Positions 8,639 through 17,117 are shown, counted from the stretch's first letter. The stretch is 64,000 bases of DNA from an uncultured Parafilimonas sp. (GCA_903882935.1 CAIRZB010000007.1:62001-126000), one strand, 5' to 3'. Program-made: numbers and translations. Notes: a model not told the origin generated them from the sequence alone.

Positions 8639-10054
8639 TTAGCCTCCCTTTTTACCAACGCCGCCTTTTTTAGCCTTTAAACCACGCCACCAAAGCAATA
8701 AAATGCCTTCCGTAAATTTATTACGCCTCTTGAAAGAATTAGCTAAACTGATTCCATCCCCGAAATAGGCTCCAGTACTTTTAGGCACGGCAATTATTTG
8801 GGCAGAATATATACCCGAATGCCCGCTGCACAAATATGCACTAAAACATGCCACTGCGTAATATAAAACATGTTCTCCCCCAAACAACTCAACACCCATA
8901 ATGGTACAGGCAAGGGGGGTATTGGTAGCACCAGCAAAAACGGCAATAAAGCCCAGGCCGGCAAACAAATCAATGGGGGCACCAAACAATACAGCCAACG
9001 TGTTGCCTAAAGCGGCCCCCATAAAAAATAATGGCGTTACCTCCCCGCCTTTAAAACCGCAGCTTAATGTAATGGCGGTGAATAACATTTTCCAAAACCA
9101 GCTCATGCTGCCCGCCCCGCCAACACCAAAGGCAGAAACGACAGTTACCGCATGCGGACTGTTGGCACTAACGCCAAGGCCCAAATAATCGCGGGTACCC
9201 AATACATACGTAAGCAAAATAATAATGCACGCCCCTACAATAGGTATCAACAGGGGTACCTTTATCCATTTTTGAAAAAGGTATTTAAACCGATGGGCCA
9301 TTTGTGCAAACAAAAAACCAGCCAGCCCAAAGGCAATACCCCCGGCAATAACTTTTAGCAGCAGCCAAACATCAATATGCAAAAAAACGGCGAGGCTGTT
9401 AGCTGAAGGGGTTAAACTGGCGATATGGTATTTAGTATGGTGTGTGCCCCAAGCGGCACATGAAGCATCCCCAACTATAGCAGCCACCAAACAGGGCAAC
9501 AGTGCATTGTACTGTAGCCGCCCAATAGCCAGAACCTCCATTGCAAATATGGCTCCGGTAAGGGGCGTGCCAAACACGGCACCAAAACCAGCCGCAATGC
9601 CTGCCATTAAAGCAAGCCCCATGTTTTGCTTATGCAACCCAAACCAATTGCCGAACATGGCCGCTATACTGCCGCCCATTTGCACGGCAGTACCTTCCCT
9701 GCCGGCAGAGCCGCCAAACAAATGCGTAACCAAAGTACCCAAAAGTACCAGCGGCGCCATGCGGCGCGGCACCCCCCCGCCGGGCGTATGTATTTCGTCA
9801 ATTATCAGGTTGTTACCCTTGCCGCTGCGGCCGCCAAATTTTGTATACACAAATGCAATCAGCACACCTGCAAAAGGCAATAAAAACAACAACCACGGGT
9901 TGGCCCACCTTATATTCGTAACAACATCTAACAACCACAAAAACAGTGCTACCGCACAGCCTGTTGCAATAGCTATAGACGTTACAATAAAAGCCCAACG
10001 AAGTTGGTTAGATACGATGGAAAAATTTTCGGAGATTTGTTTAGTGCCCTTCAT
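8639..10054 (-). CDS. CLC-F type fluoride/proton antiporter (CLC channel superfamily)
   Basis: A polytopic CLC protein of 471 residues, predicted to export fluoride from the cytosol in exchange for protons. Three features point to the fluoride-specific branch rather than chloride CLCs. The anion-selectivity loop reads GKGNNLI (78-84) and so lacks the GSGIP serine. The gating glutamate (Glu120) sits in GREGT rather than GREGP. The third selectivity motif is GGEVTP near residue 336 instead of GxFxP. A fluoride riboswitch lies in the leader, which independently supports the assignment. The start ATG is four bases beyond the end of a leader stem. A basic glycine/lysine tail closes the protein. 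The pyrophosphatase gene follows on the same strand. Confidence 0.93.
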   Translation of the reverse strand: MKGTKQISENFSIVSNQLRWAFIVTSIAIATGCAVALFLWLLDVVTNIRWANPWLLFLLPFAGVLIAFVYTKFGGRSGKGNNLIIDEIHTPGGGVPRRMAPLVLLGTLVTHLFGGSAGREGTAVQMGGSIAAMFGNWFGLHKQNMGLALMAGIAAGFGAVFGTPLTGAIFAMEVLAIGRLQYNALLPCLVAAIVGDASCAAWGTHHTKYHIASLTPSANSLAVFLHIDVWLLLKVIAGGIAFGLAGFLFAQMAHRFKYLFQKWIKVPLLIPIVGACIIILLTYVLGTRDYLGLGVSANSPHAVTVVSAFGVGGAGSMSWFWKMLFTAITLSCGFKGGEVTPLFFMGAALGNTLAVLFGAPIDLFAGLGFIAVFAGATNTPLACTIMGVELFGGEHVLYYAVACFSAYLCSGHSGIYSAQIIAVPKSTGAYFGDGISLANSFKRRNKFTEGILLLWWRGLKAKKGGVGKKGG

Positions 10055-10058
10055 GCCC

Positions 10059-10094
10059 GCAAAATAATTAAAGGATGTAAAAAATACATTTTGC
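10059..10094 (-). promoter_or_regulatory. Possible expression platform between riboswitch and CLC-F start
   Basis: A 7-base-pair stem, GCAAAAT with ATTTTGC (10088-10094 with 10059-10065), overlaps the 3' edge of the riboswitch and ends four bases before the ATG. An alternative small hairpin, ATGTA/TACAT, lies inside it. The two could switch with ligand binding to expose or hide the start codon. There is no clear terminator, so control of translation is the more natural reading. Confidence 0.4.
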
Positions 10095-10158
10095 AGGCGC
10101 CATCAGCAGCATGTTATAAAACCCACGCGGCGGTTGGGTAGGGAAGACACCATTTCCC
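10093..10158 (-). ncRNA. Fluoride (crcB) riboswitch
   Basis: On the minus strand a 5-bp stem GGGAA/TTCCC encloses an 8-base loop ATGGTGTC, followed by AACCGC, a hairpin (GCCGCGTG with CATGCTGC) and GCTGATGGCGCCTGC. This matches the fluoride aptamer: a P1 stem with an 8-base loop, the AACCGC segment, and a GCUGAUGG tail whose GGCGCC pairs back to GGTGTC of the loop as the pseudoknot (four Watson-Crick and two G-U pairs). It lies in the leader of a CLC-F gene, exactly where such riboswitches are known to occur. Fluoride binding would switch on expression. Confidence 0.92.
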
Positions 10159-10172
10159 TTTACGGTAAACAG

Positions 10173-10180
10173 CAAAGCTA
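10173..10180 (-). promoter_or_regulatory. Candidate -7 box for the fluoride riboswitch transcript
   Basis: TAGCTTTG on the minus strand matches TAnnTTTG exactly and lies 14 bases before the aptamer, so the RNA would start just ahead of P1. It overlaps the stop codon of the preceding lipoprotein gene. A second box, TACTTTTG, occurs a little further upstream inside that gene. Confidence 0.55.
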
Positions 10181-10585
10181 TAGGTTTCCGTCAAAAGTAT
10201 ATTTAAAATCGGTTCGCCAGGCATTGTTGCGCAGTACCACTTTTATTTTGCGGGCCACTTTGTCGTAGGAGTTCATATAATGTATAATGTGTACCGAATC
10301 GCTTACCGTTTCTTCCTCTTGCACCACTATCGAGGCAGTGCTGTATTCCGTTTTTTGTTCTGGGGTTTTGGCATTGTATACTGTTTTAATCTCCTGAAGG
10401 TCTTTATTATTCTCCCCGTCGGGCACCATATAAAAGGATGCTTTTGCAAAATCACCTTTTAAACAGCCATCAATAAACTCGCGGCCTGCGTCAAAAGCGT
10501 TGTCAGCAGCTGGGTAGCTTGTGCCTGAATTACAACCACCCAACACAATAAAAACAAAGCCTATAAAAATGTACCTGTTTTTCAT
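10178..10585 (-). CDS. Small lipoprotein of unknown function
   Basis: A 135-residue protein with a lipoprotein signal (hydrophobic stretch, then VLGGC at 14-18), so it is an envelope lipoprotein. The mature part has the helix-then-sheet look of small NTF2-like/DUF4878 lipoproteins, with a segment FIDGCLKGDFAKASFYM resembling FLTALEHGDIMEAKKYA of the next gene upstream, but I cannot confirm the family. Together with that gene it forms a same-strand pair (62-base gap) directly before the fluoride riboswitch. A TAACTTTA box 17 bases before the ATG could be its own -7 element. Confidence 0.75.
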   Translation of the reverse strand: MKNRYIFIGFVFIVLGGCNSGTSYPAADNAFDAGREFIDGCLKGDFAKASFYMVPDGENNKDLQEIKTVYNAKTPEQKTEYSTASIVVQEEETVSDSVHIIHYMNSYDKVARKIKVVLRNNAWRTDFKYTFDGNL

Positions 10586-10647
10586 CTGTTACAATTGGGC
10601 GTAAAGTTAAACATACACAGCAAACTAAACAACGTTTCAACATTCGG

Positions 10648-11115
10648 TTAAGGTAACGAATCTAAACTTGTTTTAATTGAATCTATCGCGTTGCCTACCT
10701 CCTTCCTTACATCTTGCCCGGCCTTTTTAATGCCGTCAATGGCGGAATTAAATAGGGAGCCCAGATTAAATACCACTTTCCATTCGCCATTTTCTTTCCG
10801 CAGGCTAAAATCAATACCCGTATCGCTGGATTTACCTTTAACCTCTACTTTGGCATCGCTGCCATCTATACGCACATTATCGGTCACCACAAAATCTTGG
10901 TTTTTATACACGTCCACACTCCCGTTTTTGCCTTCACCTACCATGTTTAAAAACGATTGGCTATCGGCGCTGGCATATTTTTTTGCCTCCATTATGTCTC
11001 CATGTTCCAAAGCGGTTAAAAACTTAGCCAACACGCCTTGTGGAGATGATGCCGAACTACATCCAGCCAAAACTAGCAAACTGAGCAGGCAAACGGAAAC
11101 AAACAATTTTTTCAT
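10648..11115 (-). CDS. DUF4878-like lipoprotein
   Basis: From ATG 11115 the protein is 155 residues, with a lipoprotein signal ending VLAGC (lipobox at about 14-18). The domain after it (PQGVLAKFLTALEHGDI and a C-terminal GEWKVVF strand) fits the DUF4878 pattern seen in Bacteroidota lipoproteins. A longer frame starts at 11202 but would place the signal peptide 29 residues inside, so I use the inner ATG. The tail after residue 120 is helical (SAIDGIKKAGQDVRKEV). Function is unknown; it is probably a distant paralogue of the next gene downstream. Confidence 0.75.
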   Translation of the reverse strand: MKKLFVSVCLLSLLVLAGCSSASSPQGVLAKFLTALEHGDIMEAKKYASADSQSFLNMVGEGKNGSVDVYKNQDFVVTDNVRIDGSDAKVEVKGKSSDTGIDFSLRKENGEWKVVFNLGSLFNSAIDGIKKAGQDVRKEVGNAIDSIKTSLDSLP

Positions 11116-11278
11116 CCACGAAGTTTGCGCAAAACTACCGGCTATTCTTGAATTTATTTTTTGGATTTCGCCTGGCATGAAAAATCGCAGTAATGATGAC
11201 AAGGTTTTTTGCTAGTTCAAGCCGATAAGCAGTTATAGGTCTATTCGTTATTTGGTTTGGCTACCAATTGTTCTTCGC

Positions 11279-11305
11279 CGTTGTTAGGTGTTTTCACCAA
11301 CAACG
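11279..11305. repeat. GTTGTTGGTG hairpin repeat, copy 1
   Basis: CGTTGTTAGGTG and CACCAACAACG flank a TTTT loop (one bulged A). The element with its left flank TTCGCC recurs at 59721-59750, and a related hairpin occurs at 59785-59810. Confidence 0.7.
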
Positions 11306-11431
11306 ACTATACTGGGCTGACAATAAAATGAGAAATCTGACTGCCGAAAGACAAACGGGTGTAACCAAAAATGTCTCACAGTAGGGAATTTATTCGGGTA
11401 GGTGATGGGTGGTGATGGATACTATTTTCAT

Positions 11432-11554
11432 TTAAGCGATTCTCAAGGCCTTTAAAAACCTTTTCGGTCGGCCCGGGTGGGTAAACCTGTCGCCCAATCC
11501 CGGCTGCCTATCTGCATACCACCCACAAGCAGCCAAAAACTCTTTTGCGCATGC
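11432..11554 (-). pseudogene. Remnant of a ParE/RelE-type toxin gene
   Basis: One minus-strand frame reads AKEFLAACGWYADRQPGLG and on to DRF, which resembles the N-terminal helix region of ParE-family toxins (a WY..qqpGLGdrF pattern). It then runs into 16 unrelated residues and a stop. There is no in-frame start codon nearby and the beta-sheet core with its catalytic region is missing. It follows the broken antitoxin on the same strand, as in a parDE operon. I read it as a truncated, non-functional toxin. Confidence 0.6.
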
Positions 11555-11558
11555 CTTA

Positions 11559-11819
11559 TTAATAGGCTTGTTTACCACATCTCTTACGCTCTTCCTTCAG
11601 CTGCGCAATAACTGCATCCGTTTCTTCAAGCGTGAATGCTTTCTCCTTTCCTTTTTCCCAGGCCTCATAATCATTATCCATTTGCTTAACAAATGCCTTA
11701 TCATTCCACCATTCGGCAGTTTTTATGATTTCGTCCTAGAGAATAGAAGCTTGCTCAATGTTCCTTTCACCCACGTTCTCCAACAAAGAATCTTCAAGTT
11801 GTGCAGTAATTTGTGCCAT
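11559..11819 (-). pseudogene. Antitoxin-like gene broken by an in-frame TAG
   Basis: The frame from ATG 11819 to TAA 11559 would encode 86 residues with one TAG at 11736-11738 (codon 28). After the stop the sequence continues in frame with EWWNDKAFVKQMDNDYEAWE and GKEKAFTLEE, the hallmark of a Bacteroidota addiction-module antitoxin family found upstream of ParE/RelE toxins. The toxin frame begins just beyond it. The single nonsense codon, with no indel, suggests recent loss or a sequence error. Confidence 0.7.
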
Positions 11820-11852
11820 ACCATATATTATCAATACAAATCGATCTTCACG

Positions 11853-11898
11853 CCACCCCTCCCCACCGGTGGAGAGGGGACGGCGGTAAGGGGGTTAC
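11853..11898. repeat. CCCCTCTCC palindromic element, copy a
   Basis: On the minus strand the element starts one base after the Gfo stop codon with TAACCCCCTTACC and ends in a 12-base inverted repeat, CCCCTCTCCACC facing GGTGGGGAGGGG, with no loop and one mismatch. The same design recurs at 13264-13300, 13430-13459 and inside purN at 39931-39970. Confidence 0.8.
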
Positions 11899-13260
11899 TC
11901 AATACTTAAACACTTTTCCCCCGGCCATAACTTCCTGTGTTTTGTCATCAAACGTAACTTTTTGGCCGGTACGGTAAGCCGCGTTGGTCATAATAACGGC
12001 CTTTGCATGGTTATACCCGGCTTCGATGGGCGCGTTGGGCTGTTTGCGGCTGCGCACACATTCCATCCAGTTGCGCACGTGGGCAGTGGTAAGCTCGTCG
12101 CCCCCCGTGTTGGCACCGGTGGAAACCTTAGGCACCATGTCAGTAAGTGAAGCAGACGGCAGTAAGTTGGCCTGCATGCCCATTGCCTTGGCGTACCCTT
12201 CTGTCAACCCACCGTCGGGGGTTATTTTATTGGTATCTAGATTAAGGGTGCCGCCATTGGAGTAATAAATTTCCTTCACATCGTCTGCCGCATTCGTTTG
12301 GCGGGATCTGAACAACACCTGAAAACCGCTGCTCATATCATCGGCCGGGCCATAATCAAACACCGCCGTTAACGTATCTGCATTTTTGCGGCCATCCTTC
12401 CAAGCATAAATGCCGCCGTTAACGGCCACGCTGCGGGGGTGGGGCAATCCGCTGAACCAATGCACCGTGTCAATCTGGTGGCTCATCCATTGGCCGGGTA
12501 TGCCTGAAGAATATGGCCAGAACAGGCGGAACTCCAAATAATGCCGGGCATTAAACGGCTCGTAAGGGCGGTTTATTAAATAGCGTTTCCAGTCTGTGTC
12601 TTCTTCTTTTAGCTGGGCCACCAAGGCTGGCCGGCGCCAGCGGCCGGGCTGGTTAACATTCCAGGTAAGCTCAACCATTACAATGGGGCCAAACTTGCCG
12701 GACTGAATAAAATCGCGTGCGGCAAAATAGTTGGGGCCGCTGCGCCGCTGGCTGCCAATCTGTACAATTTTCCCACTATCCTTTACTGCCTTTAGCACGT
12801 TACGCGCATCCTCCATGGTTTCGGCCAAGGGTTTTTCGGTATAAGTGTCGCGCCCGGCCTTTACGGCCTCAATGGTATGGTAAGCATGCTGAAAATCGGC
12901 GGTGCTTATAAATACTGCATCCACCGCTTTTATATTATACAACTCATCATTATTAACGCAGGCGGTAATATCGTGGCCCAGTTTTTCGTTCAGGTAGGCC
13001 TGGCCTGCCTCGCGCTTATATTTCCATATATCACTTACGGCGATAATATCAAAATTCAATTCTTTGTTAGATGCGAGAAAAGCCGGTATGTGCGCATCCT
13101 TATGCCTGTCGGAAAAGCCGATAACGCCCACATTTACGCGGTCGTTGGCACCTATGATGCGGTTGTAACTTTTGGCAGCCATACCCAAGGTGCTGATATA
13201 GGTGGCGGCACTGGCCATGCCCGCCTGCTTGATGAATTGCCTACGGTTTGCGTTTGTCAT
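11899..13260 (-). CDS. Tat-exported Gfo/Idh/MocA-family oxidoreductase
   Basis: The 453-residue protein has a twin-arginine signal (RRQFIKQAG, residues 6-14), an NAD(P)-binding Rossmann start (VGVIGFSDRH), the family EKPLA motif near residue 140 (TYTEKPLAETMEDA) and a C-terminal alpha/beta domain. Such exported Gfo/Idh/MocA proteins act on sugars or their 3-keto derivatives in the periplasm. The DUF1080 gene upstream on the same strand, a predicted 3-keto-disaccharide hydrolase, is consistent with that. The gene is closely bracketed by inverted copies of a palindromic repeat. The substrate is unknown. Confidence 0.9.
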   Translation of the reverse strand: MTNANRRQFIKQAGMASAATYISTLGMAAKSYNRIIGANDRVNVGVIGFSDRHKDAHIPAFLASNKELNFDIIAVSDIWKYKREAGQAYLNEKLGHDITACVNNDELYNIKAVDAVFISTADFQHAYHTIEAVKAGRDTYTEKPLAETMEDARNVLKAVKDSGKIVQIGSQRRSGPNYFAARDFIQSGKFGPIVMVELTWNVNQPGRWRRPALVAQLKEEDTDWKRYLINRPYEPFNARHYLEFRLFWPYSSGIPGQWMSHQIDTVHWFSGLPHPRSVAVNGGIYAWKDGRKNADTLTAVFDYGPADDMSSGFQVLFRSRQTNAADDVKEIYYSNGGTLNLDTNKITPDGGLTEGYAKAMGMQANLLPSASLTDMVPKVSTGANTGGDELTTAHVRNWMECVRSRKQPNAPIEAGYNHAKAVIMTNAAYRTGQKVTFDDKTQEVMAGGKVFKY

Positions 13261-13263
13261 ACC

Positions 13264-13300
13264 CGTTACCCCCTGGCCCCTTTCCCCTGGTGGAGAGGGG
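13264..13300. repeat. CCCCTCTCC palindromic element, copy b
   Basis: Directly upstream of the Gfo ATG. On the plus strand it reads GTTACCCCCTGGCCCC, then CCCC...CC facing GGAGAGGGG. Its orientation is opposite to copy a, with both ACCCCC ends towards the Gfo gene. Confidence 0.7.
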
Positions 13301-13429
13301 CGATATGGAGGATTTTATTTAATTGAAGTGAAAAATATTTTTAAACGTTTTCAATGAACCGTTCTTTGCCCGCGCGGGTGACCGTTTGGACGCGTGTCGC
13401 GCTTTTGTACTATTGTGCAATTTATCGCC

Positions 13430-13459
13430 TCACCCCTGGCCCTCTCCGCCAGGAGAGGG
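13430..13459. repeat. CCCCTCTCC palindromic element, copy c
   Basis: CACCCCTGGCCCTCTCC followed by GCCA and GGAGAGGG: a perfect 8-bp stem (13440-13447 with 13452-13459). It lies between the DUF1080 and Gfo genes. The rest of 13301-13557 holds no gene I can see. Confidence 0.75.
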
Positions 13460-13544
13460 TTGAGAAGACTATGTAGAAAGACCTACAATATTGGTGCTGC
13501 GCAGCTAAATCGCCATTTAAAATAATTAGTAAGCAATTGTATTG

Positions 13545-13573
13545 CCCTCTTCTCCCTTTAGGGCCGGGGTAAC
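13545..13573. repeat. Repeat variant at the 3' end of the DUF1080 gene
   Basis: On the minus strand GTTACCCCGGCCCTAAAGGG and a following AGAAGAGGG resemble the ACCCC-NN-CCC opening of the palindromic family. The last codons and the TAA stop of the DUF1080 gene fall inside it. Confidence 0.5.
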
Positions 13574-14913
13574 ACCTTTATCTTAATACTCCTGTAACTT
13601 ACCTCGTTGCCATGGTCTTGCAGCAAAATATGCCCTTCCGTCCACAACCCGAAGTTGGGCCATACTTTGTATTTGCTTATCGCCACCCGGTTTAAAAAGT
13701 CAAGAGAACCCTTTTCGTATTCCAGCATTTTGTACCCATTTAGCCAATGTTCCACATGGTTGTTTCTGTTCACCAATATGCGGCCATGGTTCCATTCGCC
13801 AATGGGTTTAAAGGCATTGGGCTGTATGTTACGGGGTATCAAATCGTATAGGGATGATAAGGTACGGTCGCCATTCAACCCCAGCTTGGCATCTGGGTGC
13901 AAGGCATCATCCAGCACCTGGTACTCCAAGCCAATGCCCGATTTGCCTTTGCTGTCGTACGTTTCCTTTACAAAATATTTTACGCCGCTGTTGGCACCGG
14001 GGCTAAGCTTAAAGTCAAAATCAAGTTCAAACGCTGTATACTCCGTGTCGGTAATTATATCACCCCCGAGGCCCTCTTCCTGGCCGTTGCTGCTGTGTAT
14101 GGTCAAGACACCATCCTTCATTTCCCATCCTGCTTCAGGAAAAGTTTTCTTGTATATGCCCCGCCAGCCCTTGCTGGTTTGTCCGTCCCACAATAATTTA
14201 ACCCCATTCCTTTTTTCCTGCTCGCTTAGGTTATTTGGTATGGTGCTTAACACATATAATTTGTCCCAATTTTTAGGCTTCAAATCCCCCGTACGTATGT
14301 TGATGTTTCTAAAATAAACATGTGCCCCGGCGGCCGCATCATCTGCCTCAAGTTGCAGGCCAATAAACCCTTCGTGGGTGGCATCGTCTACCAAAAAGGC
14401 AGCAGGCACGCCATTAAGCCAAGTGCGTATATTATTGCCTATACACTCAATAAACATCTTGTTCCACTCACCCGGTTTATAGGCATTTTGTGCATTCGGG
14501 TTGCTGGTAAGGGGGTAAAGCCATCCGCGGCGGTTGCAGTCGTAAAGGCCGCCGGTCCACGCCCTTGGGGATGGGTCAATTTCAGCTTGGTAACCAAAAA
14601 CACTGCCATTTTTATAGCTGGCATCGGTTTGGCTGCGTAGCTGTATGCCTGAGTTTATGTTGCTGTCGGCCTTAAACTCAAGGGCCAAAGTAAAATCGCC
14701 GTACGTTTTGTCGGTCACCAAAAATGAGCTTGGGGAATTGGCCACTACGGTGCCAACAATGGCCCCGTCTTTTACGCCAAACAATGCTTTACCGTTTTGT
14801 AAGTGCCAGCCTGTTAGGTCTTTGCCGTTAAACAGGGCAACAGTTTTTTGGGCGTGGGCAAAACATAAAAAAAATGCACAGGCAAGCACTAAAAACAGTG
14901 GGTTCTTTTTCAT
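13558..14913 (-). CDS. Secreted protein with two DUF1080 (3-keto-disaccharide hydrolase) domains
   Basis: 451 residues with a signal peptide ending FAHAQ. Two concanavalin-like DUF1080 domains follow: the first from [12 protein letters not shown] (about 27) to about 210, the second from [13 protein letters not shown] (about 240) to the end. Each has the typical opening LF/W-[ND]G..L/S.GW and a core with SGIQLRSQ or SGVKYFV. Family members cleave 3-keto-glucosides made by periplasmic dehydrogenases, or bind glycans. The tandem arrangement is known in Bacteroidota. It probably cooperates with the Gfo/Idh/MocA gene downstream. The C-terminal LPRP and stop are encoded by a repeat variant. Confidence 0.88.
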   Translation of the reverse strand: MKKNPLFLVLACAFFLCFAHAQKTVALFNGKDLTGWHLQNGKALFGVKDGAIVGTVVANSPSSFLVTDKTYGDFTLALEFKADSNINSGIQLRSQTDASYKNGSVFGYQAEIDPSPRAWTGGLYDCNRRGWLYPLTSNPNAQNAYKPGEWNKMFIECIGNNIRTWLNGVPAAFLVDDATHEGFIGLQLEADDAAAGAHVYFRNINIRTGDLKPKNWDKLYVLSTIPNNLSEQEKRNGVKLLWDGQTSKGWRGIYKKTFPEAGWEMKDGVLTIHSSNGQEEGLGGDIITDTEYTAFELDFDFKLSPGANSGVKYFVKETYDSKGKSGIGLEYQVLDDALHPDAKLGLNGDRTLSSLYDLIPRNIQPNAFKPIGEWNHGRILVNRNNHVEHWLNGYKMLEYEKGSLDFLNRVAISKYKVWPNFGLWTEGHILLQDHGNEVSYRSIKIKVLPRP

Positions 14914-15086
14914 ATTAGTCTATTAGCCGTCAATCGTAAAAATATTGTTTTAGGGAAGATGGTAAAACTACTGTTAATACATGGCGAATTTATATTATTT
15001 CGCGAAAGATCACCAAGCTAATTCTTATTTTAGGAGGGTGTTGCAACCATATTGACTAAAGACACTGGTGCTATCACAAATAAAAT

Positions 15087-15992
15087 ATGAAATTAAAAAA
15101 AGACGATGCACTTTGGAAAGGCATTTTAGAAGATGTATTCGACGATTTCCTGTTGTTTATCTTTGAGGCAAAAGCCGAAATAATAGACTTTACAAAAGGG
15201 TTTGAGTTTTTAAATAAATAACTGGCACAGATTTACCCTGTGGACGAAAATGCCACTCACCCGAAATATGTAGATAAACTGGTGAAGGTTTTTACAAAAG
15301 ATGGCAATGAAGAGTATATTTTGGTACACGTGGAAGTGCAGGGTTACAACGACCCGAATTTTGCCAAAAGAATGTTCACCTATTTTTATAGGATAATTGA
15401 TAAGTTTAATAAACGTGTGACTTGCATAGCGTTATTTACCGGAAATGAAACTGCCGGGGTTAAAAAGCAATATGAATATGACTTTTTAGGTACCGAAAAC
15501 CAATTTAAATTCAATTACTACAATATTATTAACCAAGACATTGACATTCTTGGTGAAAGCAGTAATCCATTTGCCTTGGTTGTACAAACGGCACTGATAG
15601 CACTGCAAAAGGATGGATTGGGGGAGGAAAATGTATTAAACCTTTATAAAAGTATTGCCCGGAGGCTTTTGCAAAAATATATTAGCCCGGTAAAAATGAG
15701 GGCCATTATGAATTTTTTAAAATATTATGTAAGTTTTGAGAACAAAGAAAACATAAGTAAATTTGAAGAGGAAATAAGAACATTAACCAATAATAATTTT
15801 ACCATGGGTATAGAGGAACTACTGTTAGAAAGGGCTGAAAGACGGGCTATTGAAAAAGGAAGGGAAGAAATCGCGTACATCTTTGTCAAAAATCTTTTGA
15901 TAGATACAAATTTTGACAATGAAAAAATAGCATCCCTTGCAGCAGTTGACATATCCTTTGTGCAGCTAGTAAGGGCCGAAATAGGCTTGTAA
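15087..15992 (+). pseudogene. Rpn/PD-(D/E)XK nuclease-family (transposase-like) gene broken by TAA
   Basis: The frame from ATG 15087 reads MKLKKDDALWKGILEDVFDD, meets TAA at 15219-15221 and continues in the same frame for 256 more codons with HPKYVDKLVKVFTKDGNEEY and ILVHVEVQGYNDPNFAKRMF. That HVEVQG stretch is the E-x-Q active-site strand of the Rpn/PDDEXK recombination-promoting nuclease family. A GTG at 15240 could restart translation and give 250 residues, but the first beta-strand and helices would be lost. Codon use is more AT-rich than in its neighbours, consistent with a mobile origin. Most likely inactive. Confidence 0.75.
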
Positions 15993-16076
15993 ACCCTACT
16001 CTGTCTTTGGAAATACACCTTGCCCATCCCCGACCAAGGCCATCTTATCGGTTAACAACAAAAAATATTCCACTAT

Positions 16077-17117
16077 ATGCGTCATGCTTGCTTTTGCCGT
16101 TTTGCTTTAATTGCGTTTTGCACCGGCCTGGTGCTTGCAGCCAAAGCACAATCTAAAGTAGAGGTTACCCGAAAACCCAATGAACCTAAAGTGAACATTT
16201 TTATTGACAACAAGCCTTTTACCACCTTCTTTTTTACCGATACGCTGGAAAAACCCGTACTCTACCCCATTTATGCTGCCAACGGGCAGGCGGTAACAAG
16301 GGGTTACCCACTAGCCCCAAGGCCGGGCGAACCCACCGACCACCCCCACCATATTGGCCTTTGGTTTAATTACGAAAGCGTAAACGGCCTCGACTTTTGG
16401 AACAATTCATTTGCCATACCCGATGATAAAAAGGAGCAATACGGTTGGATAAAAACCGACGCCATTACCCAAACCAAAAGTGGGTCGAAAGGCATTTTAT
16501 CGTACACGGCCCTATGGCAAAACATACATCATACGGTGTTGCTGAAAGAGGCAACCAGTTTTATTTTTAGTGCTTTTGGCACCACCCGCATAATTGACCG
16601 CACCACCACACTTACTGCCGAACAGGATGTTTTGTTTAAAGACGTGAAGGACGGCATGCTAGGCCTGCGTGTTGCGCATGAGCTGCAACTGCCCGATACA
16701 GCCACCAAAACCTTTACAGATGACAAAGGCAATATTACGGTTGTTAAAGCCGACACCATTACTACAGGCAACTATGTTACAAGTGAGGGCATGCAAGGCA
16801 ATGCCGCATGGGGTACCAGGGCTAATTGGTGCATGCTATATGGCAAATTGGGCAACGATACTGTTAGCATAGCCATTATTGACCACCCCGCTAATACAGG
16901 CTACCCCACCTACTGGCATGCCAGGGGCTATGGCTTATTTGCCGCCAACCCACTCGGTCAAAGGATATTCAGTAATGGCAAACAGGAACTGAATTTTATG
17001 CTGCCCAAAGGCAAGTCCGTAACATTCCGCTACCGCATCATCATCAACAGTAGCAAAACCCGTTTGGGTGTTGGTGAAGTAGAAAAAATGGCTTCGGAAT
17101 TTGGCAAAAGCAAATAG
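16077..17117 (+). CDS. Secreted DUF6807 (PmoA-annotated) family protein
   Basis: 346 residues with a signal peptide ending in AAKAQ. The diagnostic stretch HPHHIGLWFNYESVNGLDFW (about residues 87-106) is typical of DUF6807 proteins, which are often labelled methane oxygenase PmoA without evidence for that activity and are common in Bacteroidota polysaccharide regions. The conserved histidines suggest a metal or sugar site. It is transcribed alone, downstream of a broken nuclease gene and upstream of the LemA operon. The true reaction is unknown. Confidence 0.85.
   Translation: MRHACFCRFALIAFCTGLVLAAKAQSKVEVTRKPNEPKVNIFIDNKPFTTFFFTDTLEKPVLYPIYAANGQAVTRGYPLAPRPGEPTDHPHHIGLWFNYESVNGLDFWNNSFAIPDDKKEQYGWIKTDAITQTKSGSKGILSYTALWQNIHHTVLLKEATSFIFSAFGTTRIIDRTTTLTAEQDVLFKDVKDGMLGLRVAHELQLPDTATKTFTDDKGNITVVKADTITTGNYVTSEGMQGNAAWGTRANWCMLYGKLGNDTVSIAIIDHPANTGYPTYWHARGYGLFAANPLGQRIFSNGKQELNFMLPKGKSVTFRYRIIINSSKTRLGVGEVEKMASEFGKSK

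Noticed and set aside
10055-10066. TTATTTTG just before the CLC-F ATG as a promoter
   Set aside because: One mismatch from consensus at a critical base, and it would exclude the riboswitch from the mRNA; a better box lies upstream of the aptamer.
9444-10067. Plus-strand frame of 207 codons
   Set aside because: It lies wholly opposite the CLC-F gene, whose motifs are unmistakable, and has no recognisable domain.
13607-14317. Plus-strand frame of 236 codons
   Set aside because: Antisense of the DUF1080 gene; no domain, signal or promoter.
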